Counted from the first letter of the stretch, positions 9,117 through 18,111 are shown. The stretch: DNA of 64,000 bases from Tolypothrix sp. NIES-4075 (GCF_002218085.1 NZ_BDUC01000002.1:1246459-1310458), one strand, 5' to 3'. A program made the numbers and translations. The notes: generated from the letters alone by a model not told the origin.

Positions 9117-9578
9117 ATGAAACAAAGCGTGTCACTACCAAATGGATGTATACTCCGTAGGGGGACATCTGAGGATATTTGGTCAATTAGATGGTTGGTG
9201 CTTTCGGCAAAACTTGACCCTACCCAAATACGCTTTTCGCAATTTTGGGTAATTGAATGCGAGGGGAAGATAGTAGCTTGCGGGCAGCTACGCAAGTTTT
9301 ATGATACACAAGAACTTGGTAGTTTGGTAGTTTCACCAGCTTGGAGAAATCGCGGTTTAGGAACTTTAATCACGCAGCATTTGATTGAAGAAGCAACTCA
9401 ACCGCTTTATTTAGAATGTCTTGGTCAGCGTTTGTCGCAATTTTATACACGCTTTGGCTTTGTCGTAATTGCCTTTGAGGATTTACCGCGATCGCTTAAG
9501 GGTAAGTTTGGATTGTCGCAATTAGGTAAAAAGCTGCTGAGAGTTCCTGTAATATTTATGCACTATCCCAGCAGCTAA
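9117..9578 (+). CDS. GNAT family N-acetyltransferase
   Basis: A 153-residue acetyl-CoA-dependent acyltransferase of the GNAT fold. The acetyl-CoA pyrophosphate-binding motif A is clear: LGSLVVSPAWRNRGLGT (R/Q-x-x-G-x-G/A as RNRGLG), and the C-terminal motif FYTRFGFV is the usual Y-x-x-x-G-F element. The acceptor is unknown. ATG 9117 has GCGAGG five bases upstream; the TTG at 9105 is only an extension. Directly upstream are two dispersed palindromes. Confidence 0.87.
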   Translation: MKQSVSLPNGCILRRGTSEDIWSIRWLVLSAKLDPTQIRFSQFWVIECEGKIVACGQLRKFYDTQELGSLVVSPAWRNRGLGTLITQHLIEEATQPLYLECLGQRLSQFYTRFGFVVIAFEDLPRSLKGKFGLSQLGKKLLRVPVIFMHYPSS

Positions 9579-9587
9579 GTATAAAAG

Positions 9588-9660
9588 CGCTTGTAGTAAC
9601 GGCTTTAGCCGTTTAAACCGAACCTATGAGCGGTAAACCGCTCACTACATAACATAAAAA
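9588..9660. repeat. Dispersed hairpin repeats
   Basis: GTAGTAACGGCTTTAGCCGTT and GAGCGGTAAACCGCTCACTAC lie back to back between the converging GNAT and hemN genes. They belong to the GTAGTGAGCG hairpin family of this window and may also serve as a bidirectional terminator, though no T-tract is clear. Confidence 0.6.
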
Positions 9661-9670
9661 TAGTTGATAC

Positions 9671-11053
9671 TCAAATAGCGCGAGAAAATTTTCTCTGTTG
9701 ATTTCTGGTATGAGCATCAAAGATAACGGCAACATTTCTTAATAGTAGTTTGCCAATTTCTGTGATTGTAATATAGTTCGTTGATAACTCGATTAATTGA
9801 TCGGCTTCTAATGGCTGTAATGCCTTTATTTCTAAGCTGAAGTATTCATCAAAGTTGATATTATACTTCTTTTCAATGTCTGGCTTATGCAGTTCGTGAT
9901 GACACATAATAGACATAATTACATCTCGTCTAATAATGTCATCTTGGCTGAGTTTGATGCCTTTACTAATTGGTAAAACACCCGCTTCAATTCCGCGATA
10001 ATAATCTTGTAATTGCTTGTGATTTTGAGCATAAGCATCTTCTAGCATACTGATGGATGTTGCACCAAAACCAAAGAGTTCTGTTTCTGCTAGGGTAGTG
10101 TAGCCTTGAAAATTGCGTTTTAGCGTGCGATTTTGTTGAGCGATCGCTAATTCATCATCAGCTTTAGCAAAATGATCCATCCCAATAAACAAATACTTGT
10201 TAGCTGTCAATTCCTCAATCGTCATCTTGAGAATTTCTAACTTTTCTTGTGGTAGGGGAAGCTTATCTTCAGGAATATTTTTTTGTACAGGCTTTACCCA
10301 CGGCACATAAGCAAAATTAAAGACTACAATTCGGTTGGGGTCTAATGCGATCGTCTTTTGAATGGTTTCTTTGAAAGTTTCGCGAGTTTGATAAGGTAAA
10401 CCATAAATTAAGTCTACATTCACACTTTTGAAGTTAGCTTTTTTAATCCAACTCATCACATCGAAAAGCATTTCTTCAGGTTGAACGCGATTTACAGCTA
10501 CTTGAACTTGCCGATTAAAATCTTGAATACCAAAACTAATTCGGTTAAAGCCAATTTCTCTAAGAAAGAAAATGTAATTTTTATCAACATAGCGGGGATT
10601 AATCTCAATTGAGATTTCCGCTTCTGAATCTATGTGGAAATTTTGCCTAATATTTTTCCATAAAAATTCTATTTGTTCGGGATTCAAATAGTTAGGAGTA
10701 CCACCACCCCAGTGAATTTGCAGCACTTTTCTATCAGAATCAATTAAGGCTGCTGTATTTTTAATATCTTGAACTAAAGACTGCAAATAAGGTTTAGCAA
10801 TATTCTTATTGTTGGAAATTACCGTATTACAACCACAGAAGTAACAGGGGATTTGACAAAACGGTATATGGAAATACAAAGAAAGCGGAGATTTTCTTTG
10901 ATTTGAGTTAGCGATCGCTTCTTTAAAATCACTTTCACTAAATGCTTCTGTTAACTCAGTTGCCGGTGGATAACTAGTGTATCTCGGTGTAGGAGTATCG
11001 TACTTTTGAATCAGATTTGAATCGAATTTTACGCTAGGAAGTATAAAAACCAT
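9671..11053 (-). CDS. hemN: Oxygen-independent coproporphyrinogen III oxidase
   Basis: Radical SAM enzyme that converts coproporphyrinogen III to protoporphyrinogen IX when oxygen is low, in haem and chlorophyll synthesis. The true HemN N-terminus KYDTPTPRYTSYP is present, then the radical SAM motif CQIPCYFCGC (CxxxCxxC plus the HemN-specific following Cys), GGGTP for SAM binding, and SFGIQDF. Length 460 aa matches HemN rather than the shorter HemW. The gene starts at ATG 11051-11053 and stands alone. An aerobic HemF would be expected elsewhere in the genome. Confidence 0.93.
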   Translation of the reverse strand: MVFILPSVKFDSNLIQKYDTPTPRYTSYPPATELTEAFSESDFKEAIANSNQRKSPLSLYFHIPFCQIPCYFCGCNTVISNNKNIAKPYLQSLVQDIKNTAALIDSDRKVLQIHWGGGTPNYLNPEQIEFLWKNIRQNFHIDSEAEISIEINPRYVDKNYIFFLREIGFNRISFGIQDFNRQVQVAVNRVQPEEMLFDVMSWIKKANFKSVNVDLIYGLPYQTRETFKETIQKTIALDPNRIVVFNFAYVPWVKPVQKNIPEDKLPLPQEKLEILKMTIEELTANKYLFIGMDHFAKADDELAIAQQNRTLKRNFQGYTTLAETELFGFGATSISMLEDAYAQNHKQLQDYYRGIEAGVLPISKGIKLSQDDIIRRDVIMSIMCHHELHKPDIEKKYNINFDEYFSLEIKALQPLEADQLIELSTNYITITEIGKLLLRNVAVIFDAHTRNQQRKFSRAI

Positions 11054-11775
11054 AGTTGATAGTGGGTAGTGGATAGTGGGTAGTGGATAGTGGATAAGAG
11101 GAGCGTTGATAGTGGGGCATGGGTAATGGGGAAAGGGACTTATGTGAAAGAATTATTACCAATTCCCAATTCCCAATGCCCAATGACAACTAACAACACT
11201 CCAACCAACAACCAACAAATTCAATATTGATAAATAATATGCATCACTTTAGCCTGCAAACATTAGTGTAGATGCAGATGCCAGCAATATTGATTTTTTA
11301 CTCAATTATTTAATTATTAATCTTTGCATAACTAGAAAATAATTAAAAACGCTACAAAATAATTGCGTAAAAACCCAATACATCAAGCTAACTGTTGATT
11401 AAAAAGTTATTTTTAAATTGATAGACCTATAACAAAAATTATGATTATATAGCTTTTTATTTATCGAAATAAATTGGTTATTGCCGCTACATTTTAGTTT
11501 ATCGTCATCTGGAAGCACATCCATAACACCAAATATATCCGTTATTTCGCTACTTTTAAAGTTGGTGTCAAGATGAAAATCGACATAGAGATTTTTTCAA
11601 AGCACTGCTGCGATCGCAACCCCTATTATGGAATAATTGGAAATCGCGATTGTGGGTGCGTTTCTTTTTGCTGACTGTCTTTGCTACATCGTTTAAAACG
11701 CAAAACGAAGTAGCTCAATTAACCCTCTGTGTTCCTTTGCGTCAACCTCTGCGACCCTTTGCGTTTAAAAAAAAT
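11054..11775. other. Long intergenic region with short tandem repeats, no gene seen
   Basis: The first 165 bases (11054-11218) are short tandem repeats (gtagtggatagtggg, then ccaattcccaatgcc). From about 11220 to 11640 the sequence is very A+T-rich with no supported gene. From about 11715 to 11765 it carries a purely repetitive stretch (ctctgtgttcctttgcgtcaacctctg in pieces) that also keeps an open frame upstream of the next gene. Confidence 0.6.
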
Positions 11776-13245
11776 ATGGACATAACACAAAATCTTCTCA
11801 AACAAACTCTAGGTTCAAAACGCAAAGCCGAAAGCATAGCGAGACGAATTCAAAAAGTTGTACCCGCTTATCAACACTTCCTACAAACACATAAACTAAA
11901 AATCCCCGCAGCATTTGAAAACTTACCTACACTAGACAAAAAATCATACATCCTAGCTTATCCCTTTGCAAAATTACTAGGGGATGATGCTGATAAAACC
12001 TTAGCGATATTTCGCTCCTCTGGTTCTTCAGGTAACGCTTTTTTTTGGACTTATCTTAAATCTAGCAGTCGTTTTACAGCGTTGGGAACTCGCATATTTT
12101 TAGAACAATCATTCGCTGTTCATAAGAAAAAAACTTTAGCAATTGTTGGATTAGGTTTGGGAAGTTGGCTTCCTGGAGAACATGTTTCCTGGGGTTTAAA
12201 AAATATGGCTCTCCAGGTACATTATCCTTTTTTAGTATTTACACCGGGAAACAATCTTGAGGAAATTATTGAGATGATTCACAAAATGAAAGACTTTGTA
12301 GAGCAGATAATTTTATTGATTGTGCCATCAGCGATCGCTTATCTTCATCTCAAAGCAAATCAGTTACAAAAACCCCTACCTTTAGCTAAATTAAGATACA
12401 TTGCTCTGAGCGAACCTTTTCCCGAAAGCATCCGCACCAGTCTTGCAAAACGTGCAGAGATAAGTGAAAATCTCCCGTTTATGTTTTCTATGTATGGTAG
12501 CACAGACACAGGCGGACTCGGCGCTGAATCTTTAGCAACAATTGCTCTACGAAAGCTGTTAGTCCAAAACCTGCTTCTTGCTCAAGAATTAAATATAAGC
12601 TTACCAATTCCTCTCTTTTTTCATTTTTTTGCTGCTAATACTTTCTTAGAAACCGTAAATGGTAATCTTTGTATTACCAAATGGCAAGGGATTCCCTTAT
12701 TACGCTACCTTGTTTATGACAAAGTTGCTTTCTACAGTTGGAGAAAGTTAAAAAAAGCAATCCTTAATTCTGACTATTTAAACCCAGAAAATGAGCCTTT
12801 TGTCAAGATTATTGCATCTGCGAGTAATTGGCTACCAAATTTATTAGCTGTTACAGGTAGAAGCGATCGCTGTTTAATTCTTGGTGGGACAAACTTAACT
12901 GAATATATGCTCGACGAAGCGGTAAAATGCGAAGAATTACAGAACATTCTTACCGGAATCTACCGCGCTCGCATTGTTTATGAAGAAGAAAGACAATATT
13001 TAGCATTTGATTTAGAATTATGCCAAGGTGTGATAGAGAATGAAGAGATTATTCAGAAAGTATATCACTCTTTAATACAGTCACTTGGCAAAGTTGAACC
13101 TTTTTTCTTAAGTGATTGGCAAAATATTTATAGGCACTGGGATAGCGACCCTACAAAGCAAATTCTCAGATTGAATTTTTTACCTTTTCCTACTTTATCT
13201 CAAACAATAGAAACGTCTATCAAACAAAGAGGAATTGTGAAGTGA
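11776..13245 (+). CDS. PaaK-like adenylate-forming enzyme (acyl-CoA ligase-type)
   Basis: A 489-residue member of the adenylate-forming superfamily most like phenylacetate-CoA ligases (PaaK type). The ATP-binding P-loop reads FRSSGSSGNAFFWTY at about residues 78-92, a second core motif reads MYGSTDTGG, and the hinge-type motif reads VTGRSDR before a small C-terminal domain. Substrate unknown. The open frame extends upstream to 11650, but those 42 residues are encoded by an intergenic repeat rich in cctctgcg, so ATG 11776 is preferred. No neighbouring pathway genes point to a substrate. Confidence 0.75.
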   Translation: MDITQNLLKQTLGSKRKAESIARRIQKVVPAYQHFLQTHKLKIPAAFENLPTLDKKSYILAYPFAKLLGDDADKTLAIFRSSGSSGNAFFWTYLKSSSRFTALGTRIFLEQSFAVHKKKTLAIVGLGLGSWLPGEHVSWGLKNMALQVHYPFLVFTPGNNLEEIIEMIHKMKDFVEQIILLIVPSAIAYLHLKANQLQKPLPLAKLRYIALSEPFPESIRTSLAKRAEISENLPFMFSMYGSTDTGGLGAESLATIALRKLLVQNLLLAQELNISLPIPLFFHFFAANTFLETVNGNLCITKWQGIPLLRYLVYDKVAFYSWRKLKKAILNSDYLNPENEPFVKIIASASNWLPNLLAVTGRSDRCLILGGTNLTEYMLDEAVKCEELQNILTGIYRARIVYEEERQYLAFDLELCQGVIENEEIIQKVYHSLIQSLGKVEPFFLSDWQNIYRHWDSDPTKQILRLNFLPFPTLSQTIETSIKQRGIVK

Positions 13246-13435
13246 AACCTCAAGCGATCGCCACCAATATTTCTAAGCAGATTCTACTTAGTAGCATTAA
13301 AGCCAAAACCATCAACATTTGGCAACCTTCGACTGCGAAATAACTGTTCGTCCTTGGTGTTGCCGTATGCTTACGGGGAAGTGCTAGCTAGCGCAGCATA
13401 TCGCAGACAAGGCTAGGTGGACTTGGTTTGTGTAA

Positions 13436-13462
13436 CCCTCGGCACATTGCCGAGGGCTTCTA
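13436..13462 (+). terminator. Stem-loop, possible terminator
   Basis: CCCTCGGCA and TGCCGAGGG form a 9-bp stem with a 3-base loop, followed by cttctatttt. It lies 190 bp past the PaaK-like gene and 50 bp past the end of the converging secreted-peptide gene, so it could serve the former. Confidence 0.45.
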
Positions 13463-13509
13463 TTTTCTATTACTGGTCTGTTTTAACTGTTATGAAATTA
13501 CTTGTCCGT

Positions 13510-13752
13510 TTATGGTCTGCTTGTAGGAGTGGGAGCGGGGGTTGTAGGAGTGGGAGCGGGGGTTGTAGGGCTAGGTTTGGGTTTACGTCTACTTATAGGT
13601 TTAGGCTTAGTTGTGGGTTTCTTTGTGGGTGTTGCGGGTTTAGTGGTGGGTGATGGTGTGGGTGTTTGTGCTTGGGTTACTGAAGTCAATCCAACAGGTA
13701 TAACAAGTGCTGTGCCAAAAAATAGCGCGACTAATCTAACGAACTTACTCAT
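13510..13752 (-). CDS. Small secreted Pro/Thr-rich protein
   Basis: An 80-residue product with a clear Sec signal peptide (MSKFVRLVALFFGTALVIP... with likely cleavage after TQA, about residue 28). The mature part is only Pro, Thr, Lys, Ser and Ala, ending in TPAPTPT repeats. ATG 13750-13752 is preceded on the minus strand by GAAGGTG. The C-terminal repeat is made by two exact 21-bp units (13521-13541, 13542-13562). A wall-spanning or surface role is possible but not shown. The low-complexity composition limits any homology claim. Confidence 0.55.
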   Translation of the reverse strand: MSKFVRLVALFFGTALVIPVGLTSVTQAQTPTPSPTTKPATPTKKPTTKPKPISRRKPKPSPTTPAPTPTTPAPTPTSRP

Positions 13753-13893
13753 TTTCACCTTCAAGGAATCTTTTAAAGGACTTTACCAGTACGGTATTAC
13801 GGGACTTTGACGTTTGTATGTCGATGTTGTGATGAATAAGCGCGATTCCTTACACTCCAAACCTGTATAGACTTGCTAGCAATAGCAGTAAAT

Positions 13894-14070
13894 CTACAAA
13901 TATTGCTCATTTACCAGTCTGCTGACGACGCTGCTGTAGTTGTAGTGCTTCTTTGACTCATCCACAATCAAAAATGTCTCAATGTCTCCGTTGGGACGAC
14001 GGTTGCATAATTCTACATACTCAGATAGAATACGCCTGATTAGCTTGGGATACTCGGTTAATTTATCCAT
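13894..14070 (-). pseudogene. Truncated xisI-like gene (fdxN element excision controlling factor family)
   Basis: A 58-codon frame from ATG 14068-14070, preceded by AGGAGAT at ideal spacing. Residues 1-43 (MDKLTEYPKLIRRILSEYVE, then a segment ending ETFLIVDESKKHY) match the N-terminus of XisI-family proteins, which are normally about 110 residues and were first found with XisH in excision of the Nostoc fdxN element. After HYNY the sequence leaves the family (SSVVSRLVNEQYL) and stops. The usual partner xisH is absent. Called a broken remnant from memory of the family, not from a search. Confidence 0.65.
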
Positions 14071-14119
14071 TGCGTAATCTCCTCTTTCTGTATGTCTACA
14101 ATAATGAGTATTCAGTAGG

Positions 14120-14190
14120 GTGTGTTACGGCATTAGCCGTAACGCACTCTCGATGAATCGTGCGTTGCGCGAGCGACAACGCACCCTACA
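14120..14190. repeat. Inverted repeat (GTAGGGTGTGTTACGG / ACGCACCCTAC)
   Basis: GTAGGGTGTGTTACGGC at about 14116 pairs loosely with GCACCCTAC near 14190, with smaller internal stems (TTACGGCATTAGCCGTAA). Elements of this sequence are common between cyanobacterial genes. Confidence 0.6.
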
Positions 14191-14240
14191 AAATTCTGAC
14201 TGTACCAAAAAGCATCTTGCGGTTTAGTCATCATATTGTA

Positions 14241-14387
14241 TCGGGTGACAATGCGATCGCATCGGGTGACAATGCGATCGCATCGGGTGACAATGCGATC
14301 GCATCGAGTGACAATGCGATCGCATCGAGTGACAATGCGATTGTGTCGGGTGACAATGCGATTGTGTCGGGTGACAATGCGATTGTA
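14241..14387. repeat. 21-bp tandem repeat, seven units, each centred on HIP1 or its variant
   Basis: Seven exact-length units of 21 bp: TCGGGTGACAATGCGATCGC plus A, with changes to TCGAGTG and to GCGATTGTG in later units. The first four to five copies hold the HIP1 octamer GCGATCGC. Open frames of 60-190 codons run through it on both strands because 21 is a multiple of three. The array lies between the xisI remnant and the MFS gene and is followed by tcgacctgcaaac, a motif shared with the array at 63.1 kb. Confidence 0.92.
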
Positions 14388-14433
14388 TCGACCTGCAAAC
14401 ATTACAGCTATTTTCAGGTAAATAGACCACGCT

Positions 14434-14463
14434 GTAGGGGCACAGCACTGCTGTGCCCCTACA
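14434..14463. repeat. Dispersed hairpin repeat (GTAGGGGCACAGCA)
   Basis: GTAGGGGCACAGCA and its complement TGCTGTGCCCCTAC form a near-perfect palindrome just past the stop of the MFS gene on the minus strand. A second copy with one paired change (GTAGGGGCACGGCA) is at about 62842-62870. Confidence 0.8.
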
Positions 14464-14466
14464 GTA

Positions 14467-16089
14467 TCACCCGCACGGTTGCTGCAAACCTTTACCATCG
14501 GTATACTTTGAGTAAATCATCTGCGAAACTTTCGGCGGTTTTTCGCCAATATGAAACGATCGCACATGTTCTTCAATTAGGCGATCGCTATTTGTCACTC
14601 TTTCAAATTGCCGTTTGTGTTCTGCCCAAGATTCGACAATTTGCGTTTCTAGAAAGCGACCTGGGTCTGATAAATCTTGATACAAACCCCACCGAATCGC
14701 TCCATCACGTCGGCGAATTTGACTTAGTGCTTGGATCGCTTTAGTAAACTCCTCTGCCTTAGCTGGGTCAATGCGATACTCTAAACTAATCAACACAGGT
14801 CCATCATTCGGAGATGGTTCAAAAGCGTTTGTCGGTTGATCCCAATGCAGCGATGACCGCAAATCCAACTTTTCCGCACAGCGCAACCGATAGCGTGCAG
14901 TTAGTCCCACACCCACAATCAATCCCACCCCGGCAGTAGTTAAAGCTATAGTAATGCTTGTGCTTTGGGCTACAGCACCCCAAAAGAGGCTTCCCAACGT
15001 CATGCATCCTTGGAACACAAGCAAATGCACCGATAAAGCTCTCGCACGCACCCAGGTAGGGACGGCTGTTTGCGCCGATACAGTGAAACTAACCATACTG
15101 CTGAGGGAAGCAATTCCCACTAGCAGCATCAACGCACAGACTACGTAAAAATTCCGCACTGACCCTAACGCCAGCATCATTATACCCATTAATACTGATG
15201 AGCCTGCCACCAATTTATCTATAGAAAACTGCTGCCGTAGCTTCGGTAAAATGAATGCTCCCGCTAATCCTCCAATACCCCAAAAGCCAAGAATAATGCC
15301 GTATCCTAACGCATCCAACTTTAATTCTCGCCTTCCTAAAAGCGGTAAAAGGGCAAATAAAGCACTAGCAAATAAAATGTAAGCTGAGGTGCGAATTAGC
15401 ACTGATTGGAAAGTTGGAGCGTAGCGCACGTAACGAATACCTGCTTGCATGGCTCCAATGAAGCGTTCTGTCGGTAAGCCGCTTTTTTGCGGAGTGCGAT
15501 GCCACTGATAAACTACTATTATCACCCCGACAAAGGAAGCCGCATTCAGCAGAAAAACTGCTCCCGTGCCAGCTTGGGCGATAATTATCCCCGCTAAAGC
15601 CGGACCAAGCGATCGCGAAAGGTTAACCACAATCCCGCTGAGGGTAATAGCTTGAGGAAGTTCTTCTCTTTCCACCAGTTCCGGGGTTACGGCTTGCCAT
15701 ACAGGCATATTCATGGAACTGCCCAGACTCAAAGCAAAAGTTAAAACTAAGAGAATCCACGGGGTAGTAATGTTTGCCAGGGTGAGAAATCCCAACAAAG
15801 CAGCGACAATCAGCATCCAACCCTGAGTCCACAAAATCATTTTTCGCCGGTCAACAACATCTGCCAGCGCTCCCGCAGGCAATGCCAGCAAAAAAAACGG
15901 CAAGCTTGACGCTGCCTGCATCAACGCAATTAAAAACGGTGACGGTGAAAGCGAAGTCATCAACCATGCTGCACCGACGTCATGCATCCAAGTGCCAACA
16001 CTTGACACCGCTGATGCTGTCCAAAGGGCACGAAACACAGGCTGACGTAGGGGAGTCCACATCGAAACAGAAGCTGCTGGTGCGGTCAT
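14467..16089 (-). CDS. MFS exporter with C-terminal ABM-like domain
   Basis: A 540-residue major facilitator of the EntS/'transmembrane secretion effector' type (MFS_3). The N-terminal three quarters form about 10-12 membrane helices; the MFS signature loop after helix 2 reads LPAGALADVVDRRKM. From about residue 420 a soluble domain follows (VLISLEYRIDPAKAEEF ... RRRDGAIRWGLYQD ... RFLETQIVESWAEHKRQ), which resembles the antibiotic biosynthesis monooxygenase-like domain often found at the end of this transporter class. ATG 16087-16089 is chosen over an upstream TTG at 16128. Substrate unknown; drug or siderophore export is usual for the family. Confidence 0.87.
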   Translation of the reverse strand: MTAPAASVSMWTPLRQPVFRALWTASAVSSVGTWMHDVGAAWLMTSLSPSPFLIALMQAASSLPFFLLALPAGALADVVDRRKMILWTQGWMLIVAALLGFLTLANITTPWILLVLTFALSLGSSMNMPVWQAVTPELVEREELPQAITLSGIVVNLSRSLGPALAGIIIAQAGTGAVFLLNAASFVGVIIVVYQWHRTPQKSGLPTERFIGAMQAGIRYVRYAPTFQSVLIRTSAYILFASALFALLPLLGRRELKLDALGYGIILGFWGIGGLAGAFILPKLRQQFSIDKLVAGSSVLMGIMMLALGSVRNFYVVCALMLLVGIASLSSMVSFTVSAQTAVPTWVRARALSVHLLVFQGCMTLGSLFWGAVAQSTSITIALTTAGVGLIVGVGLTARYRLRCAEKLDLRSSLHWDQPTNAFEPSPNDGPVLISLEYRIDPAKAEEFTKAIQALSQIRRRDGAIRWGLYQDLSDPGRFLETQIVESWAEHKRQFERVTNSDRLIEEHVRSFHIGEKPPKVSQMIYSKYTDGKGLQQPCG

Positions 16090-16319
16090 AAGGAAACAAT
16101 TACAGTAGGGCAAAGAGGGAAGCAACAATTGTAATTATTACCGAAGAAAGGCACAAGGCAGTCTTCTTAGAGGGCAGAAGGAGATAAGGTAAGCTTTAAG
16201 ACAAAATTAATAGCCAAGCTAGTCTTATTTATTACTAAAAAATTATATACACTTAAATTAGGCGTAGGACTTAGTTCTTGCCGCAGGCATCGCTTATTTA
16301 TAGAGGGACAAATATCAAC

Positions 16320-17066
16320 ATGGATTGGCAATCGCTCACTGTTGTCAGCAGTGTTATTTCATTCGGAATTCTAGAAAATCTGTTTCCGTTTTTTAGTTTT
16401 AAAGAGAGTTTCGATAAAAGAGTTTATCCTAATTTAGTTCTCGGCTTGATAAATGTATTGGCAAATAATTTTACCATAGCTTTACTCTTAAATTGCATTT
16501 GGCAACAAACTTCATGGCTGGGTATTTTTCATTTAATTCATTCACCTTTCTTAAAAATAATCTTGTCTTTTTTATTGCTCGATGGATATATGTATGTCTG
16601 GCACAGATTAATGCATACTCTACCTATTGCATGGCGTTTTCATAAAGTTCATCATACAGAACTGTTAATGAATACATCTACTGCTTATCGCTTTCATCCA
16701 GTTGAAGCAATTTTAGCTAATCTACCTAAGTTATTTTTAATCTGGTTATTTGGTATTAATCTACAGAACTTATTATTATATGAAATATTTTTGGCATGTG
16801 AATTAATCTTTCATCACAGTAATTGGGCTATGCCGTTAAAAATTGATAGATATCTTAGTTACTTGATTGTCACACCCAATTATCATCGCTCTCATCATTC
16901 TCAATCCCGGAAAGAAGCTACATCAAATTACGCGAGTTTTCTCACTATATGGGATACAATTTTCAATTCTTATAATTATCCTCAAAATCCCAAAGCGATT
17001 AAATTAGGCTTACCTCAGGAAAAGAAAGAATTAAGTATTATAAATTTACTGAAATTGCCTTTTTAA
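16320..17066 (+). CDS. Sterol desaturase / fatty acid hydroxylase superfamily membrane protein
   Basis: A 248-residue integral membrane di-iron enzyme of the fatty acid hydroxylase superfamily. Its histidine boxes are all visible: HRLMH, HKVHH and, near the C-terminus, HRSHH, with HHSNW between. Four to five hydrophobic segments surround them. The substrate is likely a lipid or carotenoid-like compound but cannot be told. ATG 16320 has GAGGG upstream; a longer start at 16278 is possible. The gene has lower G+C than its neighbours and stands alone. Confidence 0.88.
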   Translation: MDWQSLTVVSSVISFGILENLFPFFSFKESFDKRVYPNLVLGLINVLANNFTIALLLNCIWQQTSWLGIFHLIHSPFLKIILSFLLLDGYMYVWHRLMHTLPIAWRFHKVHHTELLMNTSTAYRFHPVEAILANLPKLFLIWLFGINLQNLLLYEIFLACELIFHHSNWAMPLKIDRYLSYLIVTPNYHRSHHSQSRKEATSNYASFLTIWDTIFNSYNYPQNPKAIKLGLPQEKKELSIINLLKLPF

Positions 17067-17170
17067 TTTCGTAATGGGTAGTGGGTAATGGGTAATGGGT
17101 AATAACTTTTATCATTACCAATTACCAATTACCAATTAGCAATTACCAATTCCCAATTCTCCATTACCAT
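17067..17170. repeat. Short tandem repeats (taatgggtaatggg / accaattaccaatt)
   Basis: Direct short repeats whose two halves are partly complementary, lying between converging genes. Same class as the tract at 17933-18102. Confidence 0.75.
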
Positions 17171-17173
17171 TAT

Positions 17174-17524
17174 TTAGAGTGAAACACTTTTCACAGCAGT
17201 TCCCTCTTGACAAATTTGCATCGGTTGAGCCGATCGCAAGACTGCATCCAGCAACCCCGGAAACAGTTCGTCTATATCCTGACGCCGCAGCATGTTAATA
17301 TGCTGTGTGCCTTCCTTGCGCGTAAAGACTACCCCCGATTCCCGCAAAATCTTAAAGTGATTCGACATCGTAGATTTGGCGATCGCAAAATCGAACCCCG
17401 CACACGGTTGCGCTCCCACAGTCGCAAGCAACCGCACAATCTCCAACCTCACCGGATCGCCTAAAGCATACAGCACTCCTGATAAAGAAATGTCTTTTCT
17501 GTCTGGGTGATAAAGAAATCTCAT
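17174..17524 (-). CDS. ArsR-family transcriptional repressor, RexT-like redox regulator
   Basis: A 116-residue winged-helix regulator. The ArsR core shows in ALGDPVRLEIVRLL and the recognition region STMSNHFKILRESGVV (about 51-66), then RKEGTQHINML for the wing. No metal-binding CxC motif is seen; Cys41 and Cys105 are the only cysteines. The gene is divergent from trxA with 79 bp between, containing a perfect palindrome. In Anabaena PCC 7120 the ArsR-type redox repressor RexT controls the adjacent thioredoxin gene trxA2, and this arrangement matches (family knowledge from memory; orthology is inference). A thiol switch is plausible. Confidence 0.8.
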   Translation of the reverse strand: MRFLYHPDRKDISLSGVLYALGDPVRLEIVRLLATVGAQPCAGFDFAIAKSTMSNHFKILRESGVVFTRKEGTQHINMLRRQDIDELFPGLLDAVLRSAQPMQICQEGTAVKSVSL

Positions 17525-17561
17525 GCTTGCATTATCTCGTAAAATAAACTATATTTAATTT

Positions 17562-17578
17562 ATTCGATTATATCGAAT
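17562..17578. promoter_or_regulatory. Palindromic operator candidate between the repressor and trxA
   Basis: ATTCGAT-TAT-ATCGAAT, a 7-bp perfect inverted repeat with 3-base spacer, sits 25 bp before the trxA start and 37 bp before the repressor start. Further half sites (TTAACGAAT, TTTAATT) flank it. Size and location suit a dimeric ArsR-family repressor acting on both genes. Confidence 0.6.
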
Positions 17579-17603
17579 TAACGAATATTACAGGAGGACA
17601 ACT

Positions 17604-17927
17604 ATGTCATCCGTTACAAACGTAACAGAAGCCACCTTTAAGCAAGAAGTCCTAGAAAGTCAAATTCCGGTGTTAGTGGACTTTTGGGCACCTTGGTGCG
17701 GTCCTTGTCGGATGGTGGCTCCAGTAGTCGATGAGTTTGCTGGTGAACACGTAGGACAGGTGAAAGTGGTGAAACTGAACACAGATGAAAATCCCACTGT
17801 CGCTAGCCATTACGGAATTCGCAGCATTCCCACACTGTTAGTGTTTAAAGGCGGTCGGCAAGTAGATACGGTTGTAGGTGCAGTACCCAAAACAACCTTG
17901 ACTAAAACTTTATCACAGTATCTGTAA
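17604..17927 (+). CDS. trxA: Thioredoxin
   Basis: A 107-residue thioredoxin that reduces protein disulfides in the cytoplasm. The active site is WCGPC (Cys32, Cys35), with the cis-proline motif SIPTLLVF later and the usual DFWAPW lead-in. The ribosome binding site AGGAGG is 8 bases before ATG 17604. It is divergent from the RexT-like repressor and is probably under its control through the palindrome between them. The following genes code for flavin reductases and a GST, which suits a redox-stress group. Confidence 0.95.
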   Translation: MSSVTNVTEATFKQEVLESQIPVLVDFWAPWCGPCRMVAPVVDEFAGEHVGQVKVVKLNTDENPTVASHYGIRSIPTLLVFKGGRQVDTVVGAVPKTTLTKTLSQYL

Positions 17928-17932
17928 TTGAA

Positions 17933-18102
17933 AATTGGGGATTGGTAATTGGTAATTGGTAATTGCTAATTGGTAATTGGGAACGTGGGAACGTGGGCAT
18001 TGGTAATAATTCTTTTCCTTTTCCCTTTTTCCTTTCCCCTCTTCTAATCCCCATTCCCTATTACCCATTACCCATGCCCCATTCCCCATTCCCCATTAAT
18101 AG
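17933..18102. repeat. Short tandem repeats (attggtaattgg / cccattccccatt)
   Basis: Direct repeats attggtaattgg on the left and cccattccccatt on the right fill the whole gap between trxA and the first Old Yellow Enzyme gene. Confidence 0.8.
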
Positions 18103-18111
18103 AGGTAACTT

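Noticed and set aside
11650..11775. 42-residue N-terminal extension of the PaaK-like enzyme
   Set aside because: Encoded by a dispersed intergenic repeat rich in cctctgcg and not by conserved protein sequence; ATG 11776 is the better start.
14241..14387. Possible CRISPR array
   Set aside because: The 21-bp units are directly adjacent with no unique spacers, so it is a tandem satellite. The same holds for the arrays at 25.2 and 63.1 kb.
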